59,297 bases of DNA from Salisapilia sapeloensis (GCA_023334545.1 JAADVB010000102.1:1-59297); one strand, 5' to 3'. Shown: positions 21,530 through 33,307, counted from the stretch's first letter. Numbers and translations are program-made. Notes: a model not told the origin generated them from the letters alone.

Positions 21530-21714
21530 GGTCCGTTCCTCGTAGCGTTTCGATTTATTACGCTAGAGAAAGAGTTTATATTGGCTAAAAAGAGTTTCTT
21601 TTAACCAATTACACTGGGGAAATCCCATTCACCTCTTCTCCATCCAGCGCAGAAGAGCATCTACTTTAGCTTGAGACGGTAGCACAGGTGCTTTGGATCT
21701 TGTATACATCCATT

Positions 21715-23541
21715 ATGAACTCCGAGAACGCCCAAAAGAACATGTCAAAATTTGCAGGCTATTCCCAATTCTACTCCACTCCTACGGTACGTCTCGTCCT
21801 TCCTGCGACCGTCGTAATGATACTCATGACATGTGCATAGCAATCTCAGCAATATAATTCTGTTTCAAGACCCATGCAAGTGCCTCCTCGTCCTTCTAAT
21901 CCTTCTTTACGCCCTCCTCCACCTCCTCCACCGTCCAAAGCAGCCATGGTTGCTGCCAGAGGAACTGCTCCTCCGCCTCCTCCGCCTCGACCGGCTCATG
22001 TAGCTCCTCGAGGTCCTCCGCCTCCACCGACAGCTATGCGTCCAGGTCCACCTCCTCGTCCTCAAATGTCTTCTTCGTCCTGGCAGTGGAGCAACGGACG
22101 GTCGGATAGTGCAAACGTACGACAACAAATGCCGACGAATCCTCCACGTCCGACCGCACCGCCTGCTCCTCCCGTCGCTCGTCCAGCTATGACTGGGATG
22201 TCAGCCGAAAAGTGGCCAGACTCTCTTCATGACTACGTCCGACGAGCGTTCTCTCGATGCACCACCAAGACGGACGAAGCGTTGACGCAAAACACCCTTA
22301 AAAGCTTAATCACGAATGCCATTACGTCGAACAACCTGTGGACGCGTAATTGGGCCGCAGAGCCTCTTCCGTCTTTGGTGCGTGATCGACCTGCTACGAC
22401 TGCTGCGCCCAGTACGTCCGTATCTCCTCACTTTGGTAGCATGTCGATCGGATCATTCAACGCAATGAATCCGTCGACCAAGTTCCAAGGTGCGAATGGG
22501 AAAAAGAGAAAAGCAGAGGCTTGGGAAAGTCAGAGTAAGAAGAACCAGAGAAGGCAACGATTTGAGAAAGAGAAGGCTGGACTGGCGCAGTACGTCACGC
22601 CAACAGTGGATACGAAGAACCTGCGCGTGCTAACGGAGGAAGGAGACTTGGACCTAGAGGCCATGACCATTCGAGGTACGTGTCAGACGGTGGAGAAGGA
22701 GTACCTGCGTCTGACGTCAGCTCCCCACCCGTCCACCGTTCGTCCAGAGCCAGTGCTTCATCAAGCGCTGGAACTGGTCAAGGCCAAGTGGAAGCGTGGC
22801 GAGGCAGACTACAAGTACGCCTGTAGCCAGCTCAAGTCCATCCGTCAGGACTGCACAGTGCAGCACATTAAAAACGAGTTTACTGTCCAGGTGTACGAGA
22901 CTCACGCACGCATCGCTCTCGAGTCTCGCGACATTAACGAGTTCAATCAGTGCCAGACGCAGTTGCACGAGCTGTACGAGCGTGGCGTGACTGGCCAAGC
23001 GCTTGAATTCCTTTCCTACCGAATCTTATACTGCGTCTACGTCCTCCTGCAGGCTAAAAAGGCTGACTCTGGCGGACAGCTTGGTATGTACAGCGTGCTG
23101 TCGGTCGTTACGCCAAAGCTGCGGCAGCACGAGGCGATTGCCCACGCACTCGCAGTCCGAGAAGCTGTGGCTATGAATAACTATCACCGATTCTTCCTTT
23201 TATATGCAGATGCGCCGAACATGGCAGGATACTTGATGGATCCAATGATCTCAACCGTACGACTCCGAGCGCTCCGGGCGATGTGCAAAGCGTATTTATC
23301 TCTTTCCTATCTCTACCTATGTCGTGTATGCTCATATGATATTTGTGGCTATAGATATCGTCCGTCGCTATCGCTTGAGTTCGTAAAGGACGAGTTGCAG
23401 TTGGACGGAGACGGAGGCGATCAGTTCTTACACGACTGCGGCGTCGTGGTACAGAAGGGTGGTGACAGCAGCGCACATACGATTGACGTGAAGAACTCGA
23501 ATATCGTATGGACAATCGGCGCTCAGTCCTCTCTCATATAA
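21715..23541 (+). CDS. LENG8/Thp3-like SAC3-GANP domain protein
   Basis: Three exons, about 570 residues. Exon 1 is short (MNSENAQKNMSKFAGYSQFY), then a proline-rich region with runs of PPPPPP. A conserved stretch (AEKWPDSLHDYVRRAFSRC) and a basic nuclear-type segment (GKKRKAEAW, KKNQRRQRFEKEK) precede the SAC3/GANP helical domain: GTCQTVEKEYLRLTSAPHPS, VRPEPVLHQALELVKAKW, NEFTVQVYETHARIALE and EFNQCQTQLHELY are typical of the LENG8/Thp3 branch. It ends with a winged-helix part carrying the last intron near 23290. The family acts in mRNA processing and export with PCID2/Csn12-type partners. Confidence 0.87.
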
Positions 23542-23696
23542 CACTTTTCAGTAAGACCTTCGAAATAATCACGTAAATAAAGTCTCGTATTAGCTCTGGT
23601 CCAAACGCACGTACATTTCATTTTAGATTAGCTTTAACAACATTTGATCAAGTCCAGAATAGCATTATATCAAAGTACAGATGCATCTTAGTAGGC

Positions 23697-25776
23697 CTAG
23701 TCGATGGTGAATCCGTAGAGCTCCGTGTCCAGCGCCGTGTACAATGCCGTCTTAAGCTCTTGGTACACTACATGGAGAGGGAGGTCAAGTCGGTTGAAGC
23801 ATGCGTGGCTCTGGATATATCCTTCGCCAACAAGAGCTACGCCCTTGAGTGTAAATGGACACAACTTCCCGTCGTAGCTGGTAAGCGCAGCAAAGCCAGC
23901 CAAGGGTGGACGAGAGGAGCCCGTTGCGAAGTGTAGGAGACGACGACGGTACTCGGTCGGCATCTCTCGAACGAGTTTCCAGAACCACTCATAGGCAGGA
24001 TGCTTATAAAGATCTGTGCTGTGCTTGGTGTTACGTTCCCAGTCATCCACATCGATCTCATCAGACCCACACAAGAGGTAGTCAAACTCCTCCGGGTCGA
24101 ATATCAAAAGTAGATGACGTGGAAGGACTTCATAGAAACCCTTCAGAAGAGCATGCAGCTGCGGTTTGACACTGTCTACGAGCAAGTATTCCATCTTCTT
24201 CTGCAAGTACTCATGTTTATTCTCATCCGTCACGACGATATTGCGACCATTCGGGATCATATCTCGCACGACCATCTTGTCCCCAACCTTCTCCATCACG
24301 GAGAAGTCAAGGCCGAGGTCTTCAACGCTACTATTGTCTCGAATCCACACCATGCTCTTATATACATCCGGATCAAAGTACTGCAAATCATCGAACGTGA
24401 CAGGGATGCCGAGTATAATTTTGATAAGAGGTAGCGCCAAGTGAAAGCCAAGCGTGTAGCCTTCCAGTGGCAGACGACCGATGAGGCGTCCAATAGCAAA
24501 GTAGTACAGCAAGTGCTCTTCTCCGACCTCTTCTGCCGAGGCTGGATTCAAGTAAAAGCTCTGCTCGTCCCGGTTGGCGCAGCAGAACAGACCATTCGAT
24601 GGGTCGACCAGCATCTCGTTCAAGAGTGCAAACCACTCTCGATAGAGAGCACCGGCGTCCACACCACTCTCATTCGTGAAGTTGATGCGAACGACGGAAT
24701 GTACATGGGACTTTGGAACGACGCTAAATGTCTCCATCGAGTCATCAAACAAAGTCTCTCTCGTCAGGTTGAATCGCAGATGCTCTACCTCTGCAGGCAC
24801 GAGGAGAGAGGCGGACGCACTCACGAAGTGTGCGTACTTGGCTGGAAAGTTGGTGGCAGCAGACGTTAATATCTGATCGTCTGGAACGAAATGCTCTTCC
24901 TTTTCCTTCATATCTAGTGTTAATTGCATCGGATCAGCTTCCGCCGCTTTAATAAATTCTGTCTCAAGATGCTTCGCTTCCTCTCGTAGTTCCTCTGCTC
25001 TCTCTGGCCTTGGCTTCATTCCCGACGGTCTCACACTCTCTCCCTCGTCTACTACTGTGCCCGAGATACGCACGACGTACCCTGTAACGTCCGGGCATTG
25101 TGTATATCTATGGTCTCGATACCAGTAGACATTTCCATTCACATCTACTTTTCGCACCCACTCCTTCCTCGCCCTATATTCAATCCAAATCTCTCAGTCT
25201 CATGCATTATCGTGCAGAACTCGGAAAACACTACATGGCTCGCTGCTGTCGATGATTTGTGCTTGTCGAGGACTCTGCAGGCCTAGTCACGAGCTCCACG
25301 GAACTCTTCTTCTCAAAGAGTAAATGCCATTTAGCTCTCCGCTTTTCCCTCTTTTCAGCCTTTTCCTTCTCTTCTGGCGACACGTACGCTTCAATCTTGG
25401 TGCCGCATACGTTACAGAATTGGAGCCGTTTGAAGTTCTCGAAGCCACACAAAGAGCATGCATTATAGCCTTCTTCCGCTTCTCTAGAATGCAGCAAGAC
25501 ACTATGGGTCGATGCAATCTAGTAAAATACAAAAGAAGATGAACCTCATGGCAGCATCGAGACGATGGAGACCGGACCTGTCATGCAAGCGCAAGTTAGA
25601 ACGAGACGAAGTCCACAGCGAGACCGCACATACTCTGGCAGCAACGGCGCTCGAAGCTCTATCTCGGCTTGCTTTCGCATGAAATTACGACGTGCCCAGA
25701 ACCAAAAGGCCCCAAGCATCAACACCAACATGATAATGGCGATGATGAAACCATGCTCGTCTTTAAACGTAGCCAT
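23697..25776 (-). CDS. Membrane-anchored HECT E3 ubiquitin ligase with zinc finger (copy 1)
   Basis: Roughly 640 residues in three exons. Exon 1 starts at 25776 with a short N-terminus and one strong membrane helix (HGFIIAIIMLVLMLGAFWFW) followed by basic residues, a signal-anchor layout. Exon 2 carries a compact CxxC-x10-CxxC finger (CSLCGFENFKRLQFCNVCG) of RanBP2 type, then a charged helix. Exon 3 (WIEYRARKEWVRKVDV onward) carries a short aromatic module and the whole HECT domain: TNESGVDAGALYREWFALL, YYFAIGRLIGRLPLEGYTLG, LLCGSDEIDVDDW, and the catalytic HACFNRLDLP with the active cysteine about 40 residues from the end. The first two introns are inferred: donor GTGCGG, also used by the RagA gene, and an acceptor at ACTAG. 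The HECT assignment is secure and the N-terminus less so. Confidence 0.82.
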
Positions 25777-26775
25777 TCTCCCTGACTTGTTTATTAAAAA
25801 TGTGAGCTCTATTGCTATTAAGTCGTGCCTACCGCATGTCAGGCATGGATTCATCGGACGTGTAACGCACCTATCAAAGCATCGGCATGGAAAAATCCAT
25901 CCGGACAGAGACGAGGAAGGTTGATGAGTGGTACCACTTTGAAGCTTCCTTGAAGCCCATTTGGAAGCTTGCCTTGGGTGGAAGGGATAGCCGAGAATGC
26001 GCTTTGACTTGCATTTCAGCTGGTAAGAAGGTGTACATGTAGTTGTTAAGCCCTGTATTGAGAGAATCATAGAGGATTTTCCGACGACGAATAAAGTCTT
26101 ATTCAAGTGGAGCATCTCCTTAGTTTTCTTTCGGACTTGTCTTCGACACACATTTGCAAGCGCGTGTTCCATCCAAACAGTCTTTTCGCAAGTATTCTCA
26201 AACAAAATGCACAGAACGAAGGCACTATCTATCTGCGGGAAAGCATGTTGAAACACAAGATGCAACTGGATGCAGTCGCGTACGACGTTTTCATACTGCT
26301 TTTGCCTTTCAAATGCGCACCGATTTGCCCATCGGATTTGAACGATCGACGCTCGCCTAAAGTTCATCTTGCACAAGTCTCGTGGTTGCGCAATAGCACA
26401 TAGCTCTAGGTTTCTACCAATAGCCCTCTTTTCTCTTTTCTTTCATTAGATATGGAAACCTCAACTTCCTACGTCAGTAAAGAACAGAGACGAGCCATGG
26501 CCACACGTCTTGGTCAAGCAAGCTTCCAATCCCTTCCCAATGCAATCCCTTCTCTCAATCCAATCTAGCAAAAGGTATTACCGTCTTAATCGGACCAGGA
26601 CAAGAGCAGCATTTATGACATCCACGATTTAAAGACCACCAGAATCACTTGGCTCCATACATGCGATTTGCGGCTGAAAAGCACTAATTCCTACCCTAGA
26701 TCTAAATCAGACCAATCACGGCCACCCAAGCCTGATCTCCAAGTCACTTGAGAATAGGAGCGTTTGGCTACAAAG
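25777..26775. other. Divergent promoter region between HECT ligase and desaturase
   Basis: About 1 kb with no confirmed gene, unusually long for this window. The minus strand has a stop-free run (26376-25777) in frame with the HECT ligase. Its translation is cysteine- and arginine-scattered, without recognisable domain content, so I treat it as leader or chance. The region presumably holds both promoters. Confidence 0.5.
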
Positions 26776-28345
26776 ATGTCTCCGATCGCCGAGACGAGTG
26801 GTGAGCAGGAGCTCCGCCAGCGCACGGTCAACGCCTCCACGGACGGCAAGACCAAGGTCAACGACAATGCTAAGGAGTTCACGTGGGAAGAAGTCGCGAA
26901 ACACAACCACGCACAAAGCGCCTGGGTCATTATCCGCGGAGACGTCTTTGACGTCACAGGTACGACAAGGTATCTTTTGCCAACAATCAACGGAAATAGC
27001 TAAATACATGCACAGAATGGGCAGACCGTCATCCTGGTGGACGTGAGCTCTTGCTACTGCACGCTGGTCGCGAGTGCACTGGCACCTTTGACTCGTACCA
27101 TCCATTTTCGACGCGTGCAGACAAGGTGCTGGCCAAGTATCGCATCGGAAAGCTCGTTGGCAACACCGAGTTCCCCGTCTACAAGCCAGACTCTGGCTTC
27201 TACAAGGAATGCAGCGAACGTGTTGCTGCGTACTTCAAAGAAAACAAGTTGGACCCGAAGGATGCCTTCGCCGGGCTCTGGCGTATGGCCATCGTCTTCT
27301 CCGTTGCGGCAGTGTCCTACGCTGGCATGAACTTCCTTCTTCCAGTCGGAAAGGAGTCATCCTGGGCCCCATACGCCTGGGCAGTCGTCTTTGGCGTCTG
27401 CCAAGCCCTGCCTTTGCTGCACGTCATGCACGATTCGTCCCACGCTGCTTGCTCCAACAACCCCATGTGGTGGTCGCTCATCGGCCGTGGTGCCATGGAC
27501 TGGTTCGCTGGTGCCAACCTCACTTCCTGGCTGAACCAGCATGTCGTCGGCCACCACATCTACACGAACGTGGCTGGTGCTGATCCGGATCTTCCGGAGA
27601 ACTTCCAAAGCGACATCCGCCGCATCGTCGAGCGTCAGGTGATGCGACCCATGTACAAGTACCAGCACCTGTACCTGCCGCCATTGTACGGCATCCTCGG
27701 CCTCAAGTTCCGTGTGCAGGACATCATGGAAACATTCTGGCTCCAGACGAACGGCCCGCAGCGAGTGAACCCTCACTCGGCCATGGACTGGACGCTCATG
27801 CTTTTGTCCAAGGTCTTCTGGGCCTTCTACCGCATCTGGATCCCACTGCAAGTGCTCGAAGTGCCGCCAGCCACCTTCTGGACCGTCTTCCTCTTGGCCG
27901 AGTGGGTCACGGGATGGTACCTCGCCTTTAACTTCCAGGTACATACATTGTCATATATAGAAGCTTATAAGGATGTAGACTGATAGTGAACTAGGTGAGT
28001 CACGTGTCGACCGAGTGCGACTATCCGAATGGCGAGACGGTGGACACGGAGCTGGAGGATGAGTGGGCTATTTCCCAGGTCAAGTCTTCTGTCGACTATG
28101 CACACAATGCGCCTCTGACGACTTTCTTTGCTGGAGCGCTCAACTACCAGGTGACGCACCACCTCTTCCCTGGCATCTCGCAGTACCACTACCCGGCCAT
28201 CGCCCCCATCATCCAGGACGTGTGCCGCAAGTACGGCGTCAAGTACACGGTGCTTCCGACCTTTTCGCAAGCGATCATGGCCCACTTTGAACACTTGCGC
28301 ATCATGGGTGAAGCTGGAAAGCCCGTCAGCGTCCACATGGGCTAA
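26776..28345 (+). CDS. Cytochrome b5-fused delta-5 fatty acid desaturase
   Basis: Three exons (26776-26959, 27016-27938, 27995-28345) give 485 residues. An N-terminal cytochrome b5 domain carries the heme motif HPGG (in EWADRHPGGREL). Desaturase histidine boxes are HDSSH, HVVGHH and the front-end variant QVTHH, with membrane segments between them. Landmarks such as SYHPFSTRADKVLAKY, GVCQALPLLHVMHDSSH, VVGHHIYTNVAGADPDLP and GALNYQVTHHLFPGISQYHY match the Saprolegnia diclina delta-5 enzyme as I remember it. It should introduce the delta-5 double bond into C20 acids at the ER, making arachidonic and eicosapentaenoic acid. Regiospecificity is by homology. Confidence 0.9.
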
Positions 28346-28832
28346 TCCGTCCATTGTTTTCTCTACAAATGCAATACAACGAGTTTGACCATTGCTATTG
28401 TGCTTTTCGTTCTTTTGGTTTTGGTTTAACTACTCTCTCATCGCAGGGCATACATGCTTTGAGAATGGTCTCGTATCTCGATCATGGCATCGTTGATACT
28501 TTTCCTGAGCTTTAGCTCTTCGTGGTAGACGTAACATCTTCACATCTGCAGCCTCTTGCTCTTACCGAGTGCCATGTCGTGTACATCAACGTGAAACTGT
28601 ATGCATAAGTCGCATCCTTCCACATCCTTTTCGTCTTAAGTCAATACAATTGTCTTGGTGTAAGCTATCTGTAGCACATGAAGGCATGAATAAATACGTA
28701 TCCATCGAAGGTAGAATCGAGCATCCCTTCTGGCGCTTCAAGATGCGTTGGGAGTTGAGACAGACGTGATAACACTGAGAGTGAGTATGCAGAGGACAGA
28801 GCTGTCGAAAGCTAACGAGTATCGCGACTACG
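28346..28832 (+). other. Intergenic, no gene seen
   Basis: About 490 nt between the desaturase stop and the next plus-strand start. The first ~80 nt are T-rich (TTTTCGTTCTTTTGGTTTTGG) and probably include the polyadenylation region. A 113-codon minus-strand open frame here has no recognisable features. Confidence 0.5.
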
Positions 28833-29625
28833 ATGCGAAAAGCCGAGAACCGAGTACTGCTCAATGTGTACGACCTATCCGGAGCTAACGACATAACTTC
28901 GTGTAAATACAGATATCTTCTACTCAATTATGCAGCTCATCTTACTCTGTCTACCCCACAGTCTTCGGTATCGGGTTCTATCACAGTGGCGTCGAAGTAG
29001 CTGGAGAAGAGTTCTCCTTCGCCAAAGGCGCTGGTGTCTACTCTTCTGCACCCAAAGACGTCGCAGGTACATCTCATTATATCCTTTTGCCTAATAAACC
29101 TCACAACAAATAACTTAGATGCCAAGTTTCGCGAATCCATCGACATGGGCGTCTTCCACGGATCCTACCGCGAAGCAAGAAACCTCGCGTACTCACTTAG
29201 CTCTGACTTCGGTCCCGACAGCTACCACCTGATATCACAGAACTGCAACCACTTTGCTGAAGCATTCTGTCAGCTCCTGCTACAAAAGTCCATTCCAGGC
29301 TTTGTCAATCGCGCTGCCTACCTCGGTTCCTGCTGCAGCTGCCTCGTGCCAGACTCGACAGACTCTCCTGTCACGGCGCCTTCATCCACTCACACGGCCC
29401 AGGACAAGTCTGGTCCAGCCTACACGGCCTTTGCAGGTCTTTATCTTAATATAAGCTCTCTTAAACTCTTGTAACGAACGATATATAGGCTCTGGGCGGT
29501 CTCTCGGATCCTCCACGACGTCCTCTCGAAGCGAAAGCAATGGCGACTCGGTCACGGACCGCCGAGAGAAGATGCGTCTGGCAGCTCTCCGTCGCGTCAA
29601 CGCTGGCTCTAGCGATCAGACGTAG
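28833..29625 (+). CDS. PPPDE (DESI-type) papain-like thiol peptidase
   Basis: Four exons (28833-28902, 28962-29066, 29119-about 29434, then to 29625), about 200 residues. The PPPDE fold is clear: VYDLSGANDITSFFGIGFYH with the catalytic His in FYHSGVEV, a GEEFSFAKG strand, and the catalytic Cys in SQNCNHFAEAFCQLL. IPGFVNRAAYLGSCCSCL follows, as in DESI2 (NCNHF, IPRWINRLAY). A serine-rich basic tail ends the protein. DESI enzymes are deSUMOylating, deubiquitinating or depalmitoylating hydrolases; which applies here is unknown. The cysteine-rich GSCCSCL could be an acylation site (inference). Confidence 0.87.
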
Positions 29626-29735
29626 ACGTGGAGCACAGCAAAGCACCTGAGATGAAAAAAGTCATAAACAGTAGAAATCACATCATGTCATGCCACTCTG
29701 CAAGTGTATTTTAGCCACATCTGCCATCTCCTGGC

Positions 29736-30487
29736 TTACACCGTTCCTTCATCTTCATCGTCGTCGTGCTCCTCCACCTCGTCATCTTCGTACTGATGGT
29801 CGTAGACGAACGTCTCTACTGGAGGCGCCTCCGGAACGGCGAACACGATGCCGTCCATGGACTTGTCCAGCACAATCTCCGTGCCTAGTCGAGAGCTATA
29901 TCCGTCTGTCAGTCAAGTATACCTCACAGGAGACTAAAAGCAGCATACTATTCCGTCCGGTCTTCCTCCGGGACGTAGTCGAGCACCTGAAGCTCCTGCT
30001 CGTTCGGAGGTGGCAGGACCGATGCCCACGCGTTGGACACGACCACGTGCGACTGGGCCGACGTGGCTCCTACTCACTCCATTAATTCCCATACTCTACC
30101 TCTATCCCCTTAAGCAGACCAACCTTCGCCAAAGAGGCTCTCAGTGTAGTAGTCGTCGCGAGGAGCGTCGTAGGCTCCGCCACCGCCGTACGAGTCGTCC
30201 TGGATAAAGTCGTTGCCGGACATCTGGCATGCCTGACGGAGCGTCTGTCCAACCCGGCCTTCGATCGTGTGTCGGTTACCCTCAAAGTCCACCAGCACTA
30301 CGTTCACACTAGGTCCACAATAAGTCTACAGCGACGAGGTATTTAAACAGGTTTAGTACATTTTCTCGGCCACTGTCGGGCCGTCGTTCGCTTCAGCAGC
30401 GAGGCCGCCGACCCACCTCCGTCCGAGGTTGCTCGAGACGGTCTTGGGCGCCACCGTGCGCGCGTGTCGGACTACTCGACTCAGCAT
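29736..30487 (-). CDS. Ferredoxin-fold complex I-associated protein lacking cluster ligands (C1-FDX-like)
   Basis: Four exons, about 175 residues. The N-terminus (MLSRVVRHARTVAPKTVSSN) is a mitochondrial presequence. Then VNVVLVDFEGNRHTIEGRVG and QTLRQACQMSG resemble the first strands of adrenodoxin-type ferredoxins. Where a ferredoxin has its C-x5-C-x2-C loop, this protein has DDSYGGGGAYDAPRDDYY with no cysteine. The rest (LPPPNEQE, YSRLGTEIVLDKSMDGIVFA, VPEAP) parallels plant C1-FDX, the atypical ferredoxin bridging matrix and membrane arms of complex I. The C-terminus is a very acidic tail. Only one cysteine remains, so a [2Fe-2S] cluster cannot be held in the usual way. The first intron is taken as ~50 nt; a longer ~120-nt alternative exists. 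Confidence 0.7.
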
Positions 30488-30614
30488 CTCTAAGCTCTTC
30501 CTTTCCGATGGTCTTGTAGCCGCACACGCGTGGCTAAATGTACACCTATTGATTGACTATATTGGGTGGAAGCTATATCGCACCCGTTTTATTTCCTTTC
30601 TTTCGACAGACAAA

Positions 30615-32636
30615 ATGTACACGAAAATGAGCGCCAGCGGGTCGGCGCTGATCTCGAACCCGAGGACGATCTCCAAGTCACTTGAGAGCAAGATATCTGC
30701 TGCTATTGCAGGTGTGATTGCTCGACATGATATGAGCCAACTTTCGACGAAAATCGTACGACAGGCAGTCGAGAGAGAGGTGAAAGTTAGTCTGAGCAAC
30801 CACAAGGAGGTGCTCAAGCGACTGATGCACCAAGAGTTCCGCAAGTACAAGGCTCAAAAGGTTTCTTATCTTAGGAGTGTACAGAAAGTATGAATTCTGA
30901 CCATGGTAACTTGGACATGTAGCTAGCCGCCAAGAGTGTTCCCGAGCCATGGAGATACAAGCTTCGCCAGGAAACCATTCGTAAAGGTTAGCAAGATATG
31001 TACGACTTTCCAATACAACCACCCTAAAGCGAACCGCAAATAGCTATGAAATGGACGTATGGGGTTGTGAAGCAGACGGGAGTCTTCGCCGACGTCGGTG
31101 TCCACGCGATCCAGAACTTTTACCAGCTAGAGAACGCAGCCACCGGTGTGAACAGACAGATAGCCACCATGTATGCACGTCAGCTAGGTGCTATGTGGAT
31201 GCAGCAGCCTTCTCTACCGGAATGGCAGCCAAAGACGCTGCCGACGACAAGTCAAGTGGCAGACGCTTTGCTCTCAGTATACACCGTCGAGCAGTTGGGC
31301 ATATGCCACGATCGCAGAGCAGAATTACTTCAGTTCTTTGGTCGTAGTACTCCAGCATATAGTGTCATGGTAAAAGTTACCTTCGCCACTAGCTTCCTGA
31401 AATTATGGACTAACGTTAACACTACACAGGACTACTTTGGGTGGGATCCTACCGCTGAATCGACTTCAGACGATTCAACACCAGTAACTTCGAGTAAGCT
31501 CATGGCCAACGCCCTCCTCCTTGGCTACCTAGCGCATAAACTGAACGTCAGCCTCGGTTGCTCCTTCACACAAGTAGCCTTTACTTTCCGATTAGTTCCT
31601 CCGTTGGATACGCTCATGACTAATGCATTCTTTCCTGCGGATGATATAGATACTGCAGCATCTACCGTCCTTTTATCCATACAAGGGTCGAGATGAGTTA
31701 TCATCAGAAGAGTTTTACGACCAAACCCACTTGATCACGACTGTCGTGCTCGTCCTGTCAGACTTTGGTCGGTTATACTGTGAGCCAGTATGTATCCATC
31801 AATTGCAGACATCCACCACCTTAATGTATTAATAATGCGTTTGTGCAGGAGCTACTTCCTCATGAGTACATGTTCCTACGTCAGAACCTCATCCTTCATA
31901 TCATCCAACAAGACACGACACTCATCGGCGAGAGTCTTCGTGTAAGCACCTTCGTCAAAAAATAACAGCAAGCTATTCCTGACGCCATGTATTAGGCGCT
32001 CAAATGCTTTTCCAACGCGATGAACTTGACGATCGTCCGGCGTGGCATGGCTTTCCTGCTCAAGACACAACGTGAGGACGGAAGCTGGCATTCCGGTGTA
32101 GAAGAAACGGATGCACAGCAGTATTACACGACTATGAACGGTATCTGGGGCGTGGAAGGCCCTTGTGGCAGAGGCTTTGCTCCGTTTGCACCAGAGCTAC
32201 TGCCGATCCTGGAGCTCCAGGCCAACGCCGTCTTCGAAGCAAACGTACGCTTAGCGAATAGCACCAAGTAGTATAGACATAACGAAACATTTTGATCATG
32301 TAGATTTCTGCTTCTGAAAAGGTGGAAACGACGACTACTACTCCTGTGAAGAGTGAAGAGACGACTTACCCTGCACCACCTGCAGAAGAGAGTTTGGAAA
32401 ACCAGATCAAGTTTCTACAAGGTCTGTTGGAAAAGAAGGATGGAAATGTGAAGAATGCGAGCGCTGGGATGGCAACCCATGTGCTGTCGACATTGTCTTC
32501 AATGAAATTTTCTGTGGAAGTGCTCAAGTCGACAGGCATAGGCAAAGTCATCTACAAGCTCAGAAAGCACTCGGACGCGCAGGTGGCAAAGACAGCCAGT
32601 CAGCTTGTCACGACGTGGAAGAAAGACTTTCTCTAG
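30615..32636 (+). CDS. DEK_C-like / toroid-like / TFIIS N-terminal domain protein
   Basis: Eight exons, roughly 560 residues. Residues ~25-80 (STKIVRQAVEREVKVSLSNH, KEVLKRLMHQEF) resemble the DEK C-terminal helical domain. The long middle is helical; its end has MAFLLKTQREDGSWHSG and YYTTMNGIWGVEGP, like the QW-type repeat of alpha/alpha-toroid proteins (prenyltransferase and squalene-cyclase superfamily), but without a visible catalytic motif. After a T/S/P linker, the C-terminus (VLSTLSSMKFSVEVLKSTGI, KVIYKLRKHSDAQVAKTA, QLVTTWKK) is a TFIIS N-terminal (LW) domain, as in elongation factors, IWS1 and MED26. The whole suggests a nuclear transcription or chromatin protein. The last domain is the surest call. 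A start at 30627 is also possible. Confidence 0.7.
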
Positions 32637-33307
32637 GTAGTTATAAGAAAATAAGTTTGCATTGGAGGTAAGGAAATCATAGCTTTATCGATCTTTTTAG
32701 CTACGGCTCAAGTAGTGTGAATATCAGCGCAATACAAAGCCCAATCAGGAATCTTATGACGTTTTAATTAATCAAAAGTAGTGAGACATTCATTAGATGG
32801 CTGAAGCAGAACTAGGACAAAGCTAGCGAGGACGAGCCGTTCCTGGAACAAAGATGATTTTAGTATGCTTTACTGCTTCAAGGAGATGATGCCACGTTCC
32901 TTCATCGGTCCAGAGCAACAATGCTGTAAGGTCATATCACTCTTAAAAATAAAATTATTGACCGGGCATAAGAAATCGTATCAGCCTTGAATATCTAGTC
33001 GGCATCTTGCCTGTCTAAAGTTGCTTACTCTTTCCGAAGATACTGCAATCTATCATCGTTTCCATCGTACTTGTCTTGCAGACTTGGTAACATTATGCTA
33101 GTCATACTTTTCACCATGAACTAGGAAGAGATGCCATCATGTTTGGGTGCACCAACGTCGACACAACTATCACGAAATGCCCATGCAAGTAGAATGGTCC
33201 GTTGCCAGAGTTTCCAAGTATCTTCAAGTTAAAGTAGTTCCATCGCTTCGATTGTCACTTTAATGTGTCGACACATCACATACACAAGAGTGCATCAATC
33301 GACCAAA
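32637..33307 (+). other. Intergenic, no gene seen
   Basis: About 670 nt, AT-richer than neighbours, with stop codons in all frames at short intervals. No RNA gene was recognised. It presumably holds the 3' end of the preceding gene and the promoter of the small gene at 33308. Confidence 0.5.

Noticed and set aside
26776-28345. Delta-6 or sphingolipid desaturase instead of delta-5
   Set aside because: These also carry cytochrome b5 and a QxxHH box, but segment-by-segment resemblance is strongest to the oomycete delta-5 enzyme; assay would still be needed for regiospecificity.
28586-28927. 113-codon minus-strand frame in the desaturase-DESI gap
   Set aside because: It has no recognisable motif, overlaps the DESI first exon, and the length is within chance.
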